Assembly: GCA_002457365.1 (NCBI GenBank)
Contig: NTKP01000016.1
Span: 1 to 32,227 of the forward strand
DNA length: 32,227 nucleotides
Source: Rhodothermaeota bacterium MED-G12
Lineage (GTDB): Bacteria > Bacteroidota > Rhodothermia > Balneolales > Balneolaceae
Direction: 5' to 3'
Both the position numbers and the translations under genes were made by a program. The notes below the pieces were generated by a model. That model was not told the origin of the DNA and searched no databases. It was given only the letters and a program-made list of their open reading frames with translations. Below are positions 9,952 to 17,582 of the stretch, in pieces (positions within the stretch are counted from its first letter, which is position 1; each line of letters opens with the position of its first letter).

Positions 9952-9973
9952 CGATAGAGAGATGATTCTATCG
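9952..9973 (-). promoter_or_regulatory. Inverted repeat between the Cys/His-rich gene and cusA
   Basis: Perfect 7-bp arms (CGATAGA / TCTATCG) around an 8-base loop lie in the 119-base gap before cusA. On the minus-strand transcript this forms a hairpin followed by TTCTG, too weak in U to be a convincing terminator. It could be an attenuator, a processing site or an operator for an internal promoter; the sequence does not decide. Confidence 0.35.
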
Positions 9974-9993
9974 CTGTTGGATCTTCTAATAAC

Positions 9994-10593
9994 CTATAAT
10001 AGCCAACGTTCGAATAAGCTAAAGTAGGAAGGGTGTGGGATAGGGGTTGCCCAAGTAACTGGACGGACATTATTTAATTTATGCGAAAGAGCTGTAGTGA
10101 TAGTGAAATTTGGTCCTAAAACAACTTTTATTGGGGAAATATGAAGTGATGGTACTTCCTTTCCAGCATTATAGGAACACTCACAAAAACGCGTAGTTGA
10201 ACACTCAGCATTATCATCTATGCAACAATCAAGATCAGATGAACTTTGCTCAGAATCAGCCTTCTTATGAGTATGAAAATTGCTAGATGTTCTATGACTA
10301 GTTTTCTGAGTCAGATCATTTTCAGCATCCTTCTGATGACCAGAATTTGAAGTGGGTACTTTTTTATCTAACGAATAGTGTTTTGAATCAGCGTCAAAAA
10401 CCTCAGAGTAAGATTCAGCTGTGAATTTACTTACACTAATGTGGGTCTGCTGAATTGTACTTGTTTGCCCCAGGTGATGACATGCTAAGACACTACCACT
10501 GGAAATGATAAAAAAGGCAATAAGGGCGTAAACATAATTGATTGAAAATCTTATGTTCTGACCGAAAACGATATGGTTTATATTGGATATCAC
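9994..10593 (-). CDS. Small Cys/His-rich membrane-anchored or lipoprotein, first gene of copper cluster
   Basis: A 199-residue protein with one hydrophobic segment at about 18-37 ending in SVLACHH, either a membrane anchor or an atypical lipobox (Cys38). The middle is polar and His/Ser-rich (residues 40-118), followed by a cysteine cluster: Cys123-Cys124, Cys131, Cys137 and Cys139. The C terminus ends with a Pro-rich stretch, WATPIPHPSYFSLFERW. The layout (anchor with His/Cys, CC pair, late prolines) loosely recalls small proteins that precede metal efflux genes in Bacteroidota, but I do not assign a named family. The start is GTG; no in-frame ATG exists before the hydrophobic segment. It is 119 bases upstream of cusA on the same strand, so co-transcription and periplasmic metal binding are likely but inferred. 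Confidence 0.65.
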   Translation of the reverse strand: MISNINHIVFGQNIRFSINYVYALIAFFIISSGSVLACHHLGQTSTIQQTHISVSKFTAESYSEVFDADSKHYSLDKKVPTSNSGHQKDAENDLTQKTSHRTSSNFHTHKKADSEQSSSDLDCCIDDNAECSTTRFCECSYNAGKEVPSLHISPIKVVLGPNFTITTALSHKLNNVRPVTWATPIPHPSYFSLFERWLL

Positions 10594-10652
10594 GAGAGTA
10601 ATATAATAAAAAATTAGTCAATAATGGCAAGGTCAGACTCAGGCGACACACT

Positions 10653-10680
10653 GCATAATGTACATATGTAGTAATTATGC
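10653..10680 (-). promoter_or_regulatory. Candidate BlaI/MecI/CopY-type operator upstream of the copper cluster
   Basis: The 10-bp perfect palindrome TACATATGTA (10661-10670) matches the TACAnnTGTA cop/bla-mec box and is followed on the plus strand by GTA, as in the BlaI/MecI consensus. It is nested inside a further inverted repeat, GCATAAT (10653-10659) and ATTATGC (10674-10680). On the minus strand a possible promoter overlaps it: TTGAAA (10700-10695), a short 15-base spacer, then CATAAT (10679-10674), which would put the palindrome near the transcription start. The ATG-less first gene begins 67 bases downstream. Operator function is inference; no regulator gene is in the window. Confidence 0.55.
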
Positions 10681-10826
10681 TGTAAAAATTCGATTTTCAA
10701 ATAATCACAGATTGTTTTTCGCATAAATTTACTAAAACCATCTAAGCCACATGTAATGACACTAACCCGTAGTAATACAGGAAAAGGTAAAAACGTGTTT
10801 TCATTTATGTGTACTACATTAATCTA

Positions 10827-12755
10827 TTAGGTATCCAGCTCCTTCCAACGAACAAATGCTTCCATTGCTTCGTACTCAGCTAATCCAAGTTGATCATAGG
10901 TTTCTGCAGTAGAACGGGTACGGTCATCCGCTCGTTGCCAAAATTCCCTTTTATCAGTTCCTGGAAATAGTGGGCGATCTTTCTGGGATTGATGTTTAAA
11001 AATGGCTCTGCGTTTTTTATCGGTTTCTTCAGGGCTTAATGGTACGGCCATTTCTATATCCTCTATATCCCATTCTTGCCATGCGCCTCGATAAAGCCAT
11101 ACGTAGCAATCTTTCATCCATTCTTGATCTTTTAATTCGCGTAAAGCTTGAAAAATGGCCTCTAAACAGACTCTATGGGTCCCATGAGGGTCAGACAAAT
11201 CTCCTGCTGCATAAATTTGGTGAGGTTTAATTTCTTCAATTAGTTTCTTCACTATGGCAATATCATCCGGGCCAATAGGTTTTTTGCGAATTTTACCCGT
11301 TTCGTAGAAGGGTAGGTCGAGAAAATGAATGTTTTCATCAGGAATACCTACATATCTACAAGCCGCTTTTGCTTCACCGCGTCGAATTAGACCTTTGATA
11401 ATTTTAATTTCCTCCGAATCGGGCTCCGCTTGATTTTTTTCTGCTAGAAAGCTCCGTATTCCACTAAAAATAGAATCAACCAGTGAATCATCTAACTTAA
11501 ATGAATCATGATAGTCGGAAACAAAGTCAGCGAATCGTAGGGCGTCATCGTCAAACACAGCGATATTCCCAGAGGTTTGATAGGCTACATGGACTTTATG
11601 TCCTTGATCGACCAACCGTATAAAAGTACCACCCATTGAAATTACATCGTCATCGGGGTGAGGACTAAAAATCAACGCCTTTTTTGGGAATGGGGTTTTA
11701 CGTTCTGGTCGATAGGTATCATCGGCATTGGGTTTACCACCAGGCCAACCAGTGATGGTGTGCTGAATCTGATTAAATACCCTAATATTTACGTTATAAG
11801 CCGTGCCTATTTCAACTAAAATATCGTTCATTCCAAATTCACGATAATCTTCTTCGGTCAACTTTAAAATAGGCTTGGTTAATTTAAGACTTAACCAGAT
11901 GACCGCCTTTTTGATCAGAAAATTATTCCATTTAATGGGGCCCGCCAACCAAGGGGTTTTAATTCGGGTCAATTCAGCAGAGGCTGCTGTGTCTAATATG
12001 ACTTCAGTTTGGTTATGCTGCTGAAGAAAAGTAGCTGGAATAGATGTATTAATAGCTCCTTCGATGGTTTCCCGAACTATATTAGCTTTACCTTCACCCC
12101 AAGCCATCATATAGATTTTTTTGGCTTGCAAAATCGTTCCAACACCCATGGTAATGGCTCTTCTAGGTACATTTTCAATCCCAAAGAATCCACTAGCAGC
12201 ATCTAGCATGGTTAATCGATCAAGTGTAATAAGTCGGGTTTTTGAGTCTATGGTAGAACCCGGTTCATTAAAGCCAATATGACCGGTCCGACCGATGCCT
12301 AGGATTTGAACATCTAAACCGCCTACCTGCGCAATCTTTGCCTCATATTCTTCACAGAATGCCGCAACCTCATCCTTTTTTAGGGTTCCATCGGGAATGT
12401 GAATATTCTCTGGCTTAATGTTGATGTGATTAAAGAGATATTCATGCATAAAATGGACATAACTCTGATGTGCATCAGGAGCCATAGGGAAATATTCGTC
12501 TAGGTTAAAGGTGATCACTCGCTCGAAACTTAGTCCTTCCTCCTTATGCTTTCGTACTAGCTCGTCATAGACTTGGGTTGGGGTGGACCCAGTAGCAAGT
12601 CCTAATACGGTAGGCTTAGACTCCTTATTTCTGGATTCAATAAGTTCAGCGATGGAATTAGCTACATACAACGATCCTTCAATGGCTGTATTGAATAACA
12701 GAGTGGGGATGCGTTCATGGCTGGTTAGATCAAAATCGGAAAGGGATACTGACAT
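10827..12755 (-). CDS. nagB: Glucosamine-6-phosphate deaminase fused to a PIG-L/LmbE-like domain
   Basis: Two-domain protein of 642 residues. The N-terminal 1-270 is NagB, which converts glucosamine-6-P to fructose-6-P and ammonia: GLATGSTP (52-59), NLDEYFP with Asp86 (E. coli Asp72) and GHIGFNEPGS with His159 and Glu164 (E. coli His143, Glu148). The residue matching E. coli Asp141 is Thr157 (GRTGH instead of GNDGH). The C-terminal part from about 355 has the PIG-L/LmbE zinc motif SPHPDDD (364-370) and SDPHGTH (521-527), suggesting a metal-dependent amide hydrolase, perhaps on N-acetylglucosamine derivatives. This fusion is seen in Bacteroidota, and nagB is the usual name, though the real substrate of the long form is less certain. 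It diverges from tatD across a 192-base region with a long inverted repeat. Confidence 0.88.
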   Translation of the reverse strand: MSVSLSDFDLTSHERIPTLLFNTAIEGSLYVANSIAELIESRNKESKPTVLGLATGSTPTQVYDELVRKHKEEGLSFERVITFNLDEYFPMAPDAHQSYVHFMHEYLFNHINIKPENIHIPDGTLKKDEVAAFCEEYEAKIAQVGGLDVQILGIGRTGHIGFNEPGSTIDSKTRLITLDRLTMLDAASGFFGIENVPRRAITMGVGTILQAKKIYMMAWGEGKANIVRETIEGAINTSIPATFLQQHNQTEVILDTAASAELTRIKTPWLAGPIKWNNFLIKKAVIWLSLKLTKPILKLTEEDYREFGMNDILVEIGTAYNVNIRVFNQIQHTITGWPGGKPNADDTYRPERKTPFPKKALIFSPHPDDDVISMGGTFIRLVDQGHKVHVAYQTSGNIAVFDDDALRFADFVSDYHDSFKLDDSLVDSIFSGIRSFLAEKNQAEPDSEEIKIIKGLIRRGEAKAACRYVGIPDENIHFLDLPFYETGKIRKKPIGPDDIAIVKKLIEEIKPHQIYAAGDLSDPHGTHRVCLEAIFQALRELKDQEWMKDCYVWLYRGAWQEWDIEDIEMAVPLSPEETDKKRRAIFKHQSQKDRPLFPGTDKREFWQRADDRTRSTAETYDQLGLAEYEAMEAFVRWKELDT

Positions 12756-12859
12756 TGGACTAATTGGTTATATTGACGCGATTATTACCGTTTATTTTCG
12801 GTGTTTAGATGGAGTTTGTAAAATACTGTAATACCCTCGTAAAAGCAGTAGGATTAGAG

Positions 12860-12899
12860 ATTTTTACAAGTTCGACTTTTTGTAAATTATTGTAAAAAT
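12860..12899. promoter_or_regulatory. Inverted repeat in the nagB-tatD divergent region
   Basis: Perfect 10-bp arms, ATTTTTACAA (12860-12869) and TTGTAAAAAT (12890-12899), flank another TTTGTAAA at about 12879-12886. A similar TTTGTAAAA occurs around 12815 and CTGTAAT at 12827. The cluster of TTGTAAA elements between two divergent start codons fits an operator, but the region is A/T-rich and no regulator is visible. Confidence 0.4.
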
Positions 12900-12947
12900 T
12901 GGCTATTTTAACCATATAAGCCATAGTTTACCTTAACAATATACTCT

Positions 12948-13748
12948 ATGATAGATACCCACGCCCATATATTTTTACCAGACTATTCTGATGATGTACC
13001 AGCGATGATTAGTCGGGCTGCAGATTTGGGTATAAGGCACGTTTTAATGCCCGCTATCAATCCTGAATCTGTTGCTCAAATGGAGGCAATCGCACAAAGT
13101 AACAGTGGGAATAAGGGTGTTAAATTGCACCCAATGATTGGATTACATCCCTGTGACGTACATGAGCAAATACCGATTTGGGGTGAGCATAGGTGGACTC
13201 AAAAATTAGAGAATTGGCTACATGAATACGCCTCCTTATCGCATTATATAGGGATTGGGGAAACAGGCTTAGACTACTATTGGTCAAAGGAGTATAAAAA
13301 AGAACAGATGCTTAGTCTTGATGTTCATTTCGAACTTGCTAAAAGTGTCAATAAGCCAATTGTGTTACATAATAGGGACAGCACGCACGATTTATTGCAA
13401 ACCATAGCTAAGCATCAAAATGGTTCTGTCAAAGGAGTTTGGCACTGTTTTAATGGTACATATGAAGAGGGAATGCGAGCCATAGACCTTGGATTTCATC
13501 TTGGAATAGGAGGGGTAGTAACCTTTAAAAATGCAGGGGTTGCCGAAGTTGTTCGGCAGCTACCTTTCGATAAGCTCATATTAGAAACAGATTCACCTTA
13601 TCTCTCACCCACTCCGTTGCGTGGTCAGCGTAATGAGCCTGCTCATCTAGCCTTTATCCAAAAAAAACTAGGAGAACTTTTTGAGTTAAGCCAAGCAGAA
13701 GTAGAGAAGCAAACCGACGTAACAGCGGCTTCTTTGTTTTCTTTGTAA
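12948..13748 (+). CDS. tatD: TatD family metal-dependent deoxyribonuclease
   Basis: A 266-residue TIM-barrel hydrolase of the TatD family, two-metal DNases/3'-5' exonucleases linked to DNA repair and DNA turnover in other bacteria. Metal ligands are all visible: His5 and His7 (DTHAH), Glu105 (GETGLDYYW), His141 (VLHNRDS), His166 (GVWHCFNG) and Asp215 (LETDSPYLSP). The length is standard. The ATG puts the first ligand motif at residues 4-7 as usual. It is divergent from the nagB fusion and convergent with pdxB, so it is probably expressed alone. The family includes paralogues (YcfH, YjjV); I cannot tell which is the closest, so the symbol is generic. Confidence 0.93.
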   Translation: MIDTHAHIFLPDYSDDVPAMISRAADLGIRHVLMPAINPESVAQMEAIAQSNSGNKGVKLHPMIGLHPCDVHEQIPIWGEHRWTQKLENWLHEYASLSHYIGIGETGLDYYWSKEYKKEQMLSLDVHFELAKSVNKPIVLHNRDSTHDLLQTIAKHQNGSVKGVWHCFNGTYEEGMRAIDLGFHLGIGGVVTFKNAGVAEVVRQLPFDKLILETDSPYLSPTPLRGQRNEPAHLAFIQKKLGELFELSQAEVEKQTDVTAASLFSL

Positions 13749-13749
13749 T

Positions 13750-13768
13750 TCTGATCTTCGGAGTCAGA
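13750..13768. terminator. Hairpin with TTCG tetraloop between tatD and pdxB
   Basis: TCTGATC (13750-13756), TTCG loop, then GA, one bulged G and TCAGA (13764-13768) directly after the tatD stop. The stem is good but the T tract is only two bases on the plus strand, so termination is a guess. It lies between convergent genes and might serve either strand. Confidence 0.4.
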
Positions 13769-13771
13769 TTA

Positions 13772-13832
13772 GCTGGTTAATCCGGTGCGAATACATGAAC
13801 CAGAACGGGCTGATTAATCCGGTGCAAATACA
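13772..13832. repeat. Two near-identical 24-bp copies of the pdxB 3' end
   Basis: Copies at 13772-13795 and 13809-13832, 37 bases apart, agree at 22 of 24 positions. On the minus strand each reads VFAPD followed by a stop. The second copy is the real pdxB terminus and the first lies beyond its stop codon. Confidence 0.8.
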
Positions 13833-14983
13833 GGTCGTAAATCGTCGGGGAGACCCTTTGGAAAAGTAGTATGCGCGAATTCATTTCGAAGTTCTATGGT
13901 ATTTCTTAATGCCTGAAATCCCCGAGCTATACTTGTGTTGAACGGGCCTGAGTCAGCGCCTTGCCCGGGCAGGTTAATCAACTTTCGCATCTCATTATCA
14001 TAGTTATGCAAACCGTGTAAAACACTAAGGCTTAATGTGTTAGTTTTTTTATTGAATCCACGGTGACTGGCTTCTCCAAGCTTAGTTTTCGTACTATCCA
14101 TCTGTTCATGTTGCCATTTACTATCTGTCCATTCTGTATCAAAAAAACTCAAAAGCCCCCTTAAAACCCCTTTAGAGGCCTGAATCTTAGCTTGCTTAGA
14201 GTATCCAGCAATGTGTGGGGTGGCGATGAAAGCCAGGTTCACTAGTACTTTATCAGGTACTGGTTCGGTTTCCCAAACGTCCAAAACAAAGCTAATTTTT
14301 TTATTAGGTAATGATATTAATTCATTGTGCCTCAATAAATAATCTTCTTTAATAATACCGCCTCTAGCTGCATTAATGATAAGCTTGTGTTTTGGTGTAA
14401 GCGACAAAATGTCAGGCATAAAATGATGGGTGGGATACCTGCCTTGATCGATATAGGGCAGGTGAAAACTCAGAATGTCGCAATCCTTTAGCGTATCCAA
14501 ATGACAACTCCTGAATGATTCCTCTCGCAAGGCTTTTGGCGGATCATAGCTGGCGTAAGACACCCCAATTGCGTCCAGTTTTTTTGCTAAAGCTCCTCCC
14601 GTGTGCCCCATGCCAATAATCCCAACTTTGTGGTTGCTTAACTCCCTTCGGGTCGATGAGCACCATGTCAACATCGATGTAAGTACGTACTCCGCAACTG
14701 CATTAGCATTACAGCCTGGAGAATGATCAAACTGGATGCCATTATCGCTCAGGTACTCCCTGTCAATGTGATCAGTTCCTGCAGAAGCTGACCCAATAAA
14801 TTTGAGTTCTTCAGGGAGGCTAGGTACGGTCTTTGGGTTCACCTTAGTCACGGTCCTTAGTATCCAAGCGTCAAATCCTTCTAGTCTTGGTATACCTTCA
14901 GAGCTGTCATAGTGAACTATTTCAGCGTAGCTAGGTATAAGTTGATCTAAATAATGAATATGTTGGTCGGCCAATATTCTCAC
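13814..14983 (-). CDS. pdxB: 4-phosphoerythronate dehydrogenase (PLP biosynthesis)
   Basis: NAD-dependent D-2-hydroxyacid dehydrogenase of 389 residues, close to E. coli PdxB (378). It oxidises 4-phospho-D-erythronate in the DXP-dependent pyridoxal 5'-phosphate pathway. Visible features are the Rossmann glycine motif GIIGMGHTGG (121-130), Arg207 (NAARGG), Glu238 (DVWETEP) and His257 (ATPHIAGYS), matching the catalytic Arg-Glu-His set. The start MRILADQHIHY matches the PdxB type, and a C-terminal PdxB-like dimerisation region follows residue 290. The long C terminus separates it from SerA or glyoxylate reductases. It is convergent with tatD and preceded by a 361-base gap; no other pdx gene is in the window. 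Confidence 0.87.
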   Translation of the reverse strand: MRILADQHIHYLDQLIPSYAEIVHYDSSEGIPRLEGFDAWILRTVTKVNPKTVPSLPEELKFIGSASAGTDHIDREYLSDNGIQFDHSPGCNANAVAEYVLTSMLTWCSSTRRELSNHKVGIIGMGHTGGALAKKLDAIGVSYASYDPPKALREESFRSCHLDTLKDCDILSFHLPYIDQGRYPTHHFMPDILSLTPKHKLIINAARGGIIKEDYLLRHNELISLPNKKISFVLDVWETEPVPDKVLVNLAFIATPHIAGYSKQAKIQASKGVLRGLLSFFDTEWTDSKWQHEQMDSTKTKLGEASHRGFNKKTNTLSLSVLHGLHNYDNEMRKLINLPGQGADSGPFNTSIARGFQALRNTIELRNEFAHTTFPKGLPDDLRPVFAPD

Positions 14984-15344
14984 GTGACACTAGAATTTTT
15001 TATCGGTTTTGGTTTGGTTTTAGTTGATACGCCGCAGTTAACAGCTAATGTACCTTAGTTAGAATCCAAATTTCGAACAAGGGTTCTAATGAGCTTAGTC
15101 ATTAGCTTAGTCATGAAGGCAGCTTTGGGCATAGTTGTGAACTTAGTTTAGGGCATATTTCCATCCTGATTCAGGAAAATGTTCATTTCATATTAAACGA
15201 AGGTACATCTTCTATGATGATATAACCAGCCTTGCATTGTTTTCATCGCAGCAACATACTAGGAAAAGACTCTTGTTCAATAAATTAGAATTAATGCATT
15301 AGCTTAGCTACTTTTAAGGTAGCAAAACCAAATGATAGGCCTAT
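14984..15344. promoter_or_regulatory. Divergent intergenic region between pdxB and the phosphorylase gene
   Basis: No ORF, tRNA or strong terminator is visible. It holds a tandem repeat of AGCTTAGTCAT (two copies near 15092-15114), an imperfect inverted repeat TTAGAATCC / GGGTTCTAA near 15058-15088, and a small hairpin GCTAC-7-GTAGC (15307-15323) ending 21 bases before the phosphorylase ATG. Promoters for both divergent genes must lie here, but no consensus could be fixed. Confidence 0.4.
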
Positions 15345-16679
15345 ATGGATTACCAAATAGCAGAATTGATAAGAAAAAAAAGAGATAATAATATGTTGTC
15401 AGACAAGGAGATAAACTTTTTAGTTCATGAATATGCTAAGGGGTATGTACCAGATTATCAGATGAGTGCTTTTTTGATGGCTGCTTTTTTAAATGGTCTC
15501 AATGATCGAGAATCCGCTTCACTTACTCATGCTATGTTGAGCTCGGGGAGTATATTGGATTTGACTCATATACCTGGCATAAAAGTGGATAAGCATTCCA
15601 CGGGGGGTGTAGGGGATAAATTATCCCTTATTCTTGCACCAATTGTAGCTAGTTTGGGAGTTCCTGTTCCGATGGTATCAGGAAGAGGCTTAGGGCATAC
15701 AGGTGGCACCTTGGATAAACTTGAATCCATACCTGGTTTTAGGGTGGATATCACACTGAAAAAGTATGTCGAATTGGTAGAAAAGCATGGCCTAGTACTT
15801 GCGGGTCAAACCGATGAAATGGCTCCTGCCGACAAGAAGATGTATGCTCTACGTGATGTTACATCCACCGTCGAATCTATCCCATTGATTGCCGGCAGTA
15901 TCATGAGTAAGAAATTAGCAGAGGGAATAGATGCGTTGGTATTGGATGTGAAATATGGCTCAGGGGCATTTATGAAAACCCAAGCTCACGCTATTGAACT
16001 CGCTCAAACACTGGTTGACATAGGGGAGAGCTTCAATAAGCCTACCATTGCTTTTATCTCAAATATGGAGACTCCCACTGGGTTAGCTATAGGAAATTGG
16101 TTAGAAGTGAAAGAATCTATTGATGTTCTACAGGGAAATGGGCCTTCAGATACCCAGAATCAAAGTACACTTCTATCTGGGGCGATGCTGTACCTAGCGG
16201 GTACCGTACCAACGATTGAAGCGGGTATTGTTGAAGCAAAAAAGGCCATATCATCTGGAAAAGCCTTTCAAAAATTCAAGGATATTGTTGAAGCACAGGG
16301 TGGTGATTTGAGTTATATAGACAGGCCAGATTCAAGGGGTACAGCCAAACATTGTTATCCAATATTGAGTAGCACTCAAGGATATATCACCCGTTTAGAT
16401 GCCTATCAACTAGGTGCGTTAAGTGTGAGATTGGGTGCAGGGAGGCAGCAAAAAGAACATGATGTGGATCCATTAGCAGGAATTATACTCGAAAAAAAGC
16501 TTGGAGATTATGTTCAAAAGGGTGAAACTTTAATGACCCTGCATACGAATAAAGACCTTGATGTAGATGAAATTGAACGCTGGGTGTTTTCATCCATAGA
16601 ATGGGGGTTTACTCAGACAAAACCGCAGCCATTAGTTTCACACATAGTAGATAAAAACGGCCCAAGAGCGTATTCTTAA
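15345..16679 (+). CDS. deoA: Thymidine/pyrimidine-nucleoside phosphorylase
   Basis: Nucleoside phosphorylase of 444 residues; it splits thymidine or other pyrimidine nucleosides with phosphate into base and (deoxy)ribose-1-P for salvage. The family signature is clear: KHSTGGVGDK (83-92), SGRGLGHTGGTLDKLE (112-127), and a substrate set aligned to E. coli thymidine phosphorylase, Arg170, Ser185 and Lys189. The length matches DeoA (440) and Pdp (433). I could not separate thymidine-specific from broad-specificity enzymes by inspection, so the symbol might be pdp. The three-domain order (alpha, alpha/beta phosphate domain, C-terminal PYNP_C region) looks intact. It is followed after 79 bases by pspA, with no clear terminator between them. 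Confidence 0.9.
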   Translation: MDYQIAELIRKKRDNNMLSDKEINFLVHEYAKGYVPDYQMSAFLMAAFLNGLNDRESASLTHAMLSSGSILDLTHIPGIKVDKHSTGGVGDKLSLILAPIVASLGVPVPMVSGRGLGHTGGTLDKLESIPGFRVDITLKKYVELVEKHGLVLAGQTDEMAPADKKMYALRDVTSTVESIPLIAGSIMSKKLAEGIDALVLDVKYGSGAFMKTQAHAIELAQTLVDIGESFNKPTIAFISNMETPTGLAIGNWLEVKESIDVLQGNGPSDTQNQSTLLSGAMLYLAGTVPTIEAGIVEAKKAISSGKAFQKFKDIVEAQGGDLSYIDRPDSRGTAKHCYPILSSTQGYITRLDAYQLGALSVRLGAGRQQKEHDVDPLAGIILEKKLGDYVQKGETLMTLHTNKDLDVDEIERWVFSSIEWGFTQTKPQPLVSHIVDKNGPRAYS

Positions 16680-16758
16680 CAGAGTTTATCCGTTTTTTTA
16701 AATACATTGTAGTAATAGCAAATCAGCCAAATTAATCAATCAAATAGTCCAATAAGTT

Positions 16759-17577
16759 ATGTTTCAACGTTTTATTCGTGCCATTAAATCTTTGTTCGGG
16801 GGCGTAGTGAGCTCTATGGAAAATCCAAAGTTGATTTTGGAACAAAATATCCGCGAACTTAATGACCAAATTCCTCAAATGAACGAGAATATTGCTACGG
16901 TCAAAGCAAATTTAATCATGCTAAAAAAAGAGGCTAGCAGAGGAGATGAACGGGTCAAAGATCTCACTAGAAAAATTAAATCGGCCATTCAAGCAAATCG
17001 GGACGACATAGCAGAAGGGTATGCGTTGCAATTAGAAAAAGCTAAAGAGGATTTGATTTCAACCAAAAATCAACTTGAATTTGCTGAGAAAGCCTACGAA
17101 AAGGCACTAAAGGTGAAAGAGGTGTTCATGCGGGAAAAAGACCGTAAGATACAGGAAGCCAAAGAAGCTCTGAGAGCAAGTGAACGTTCCGAATGGCAGG
17201 CGAAAATTGCTGATACCCTAGAGCAATTTGAGGTGGGTGGAATAGATCAGACGCATGACGAAATGATTAATCGCCTCAACGAAGAATCTGCTAAAAATGA
17301 GGCTAGAATGGAAATTGCATTGGATAGCTTAGATACCCAAACCATGGAAATTGAGGCTAATGCAGAAAAATTACGAGCTCATGAGTTAGTAGAACAGTTT
17401 AAACTGGAAATGAATCCTGAAAGTGCCGTATCAAAGCAGCAATTAACTGACACCGAAGATGAACAAGGTGCATTAACCCGTGAGGGCAGTGTTGATGTAG
17501 AGTCTTCGGAGGAAGAACGTAGCACCTCAACTCAGGAAAATACGTCTACAAAGAAATCAATTGGTTCAAAAAATTAG
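16759..17577 (+). CDS. pspA: PspA/IM30 family protein (ESCRT-III-like membrane stress protein)
   Basis: PspA/Vipp1-type coiled-coil protein of 272 residues that should bind and stabilise or remodel the inner membrane. An amphipathic helix at 1-22 (MFQRFIRAIKSLFGGVVSS) is followed by the family's NPKLILEQNIREL hallmark and long charged helices to about 215. Members of this family belong to the ESCRT-III superfamily. The last 50 residues are Ser/Thr/Glu-rich low complexity, longer than in E. coli PspA (222 residues). The next gene starts five bases after the stop. PspB, PspC and PspF are not nearby, so regulation must differ from the E. coli circuit. Position at the head of a six-gene plus-strand string suggests it leads an operon. 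Confidence 0.9.
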   Translation: MFQRFIRAIKSLFGGVVSSMENPKLILEQNIRELNDQIPQMNENIATVKANLIMLKKEASRGDERVKDLTRKIKSAIQANRDDIAEGYALQLEKAKEDLISTKNQLEFAEKAYEKALKVKEVFMREKDRKIQEAKEALRASERSEWQAKIADTLEQFEVGGIDQTHDEMINRLNEESAKNEARMEIALDSLDTQTMEIEANAEKLRAHELVEQFKLEMNPESAVSKQQLTDTEDEQGALTREGSVDVESSEEERSTSTQENTSTKKSIGSKN

Positions 17578-17582
17578 TCTAT

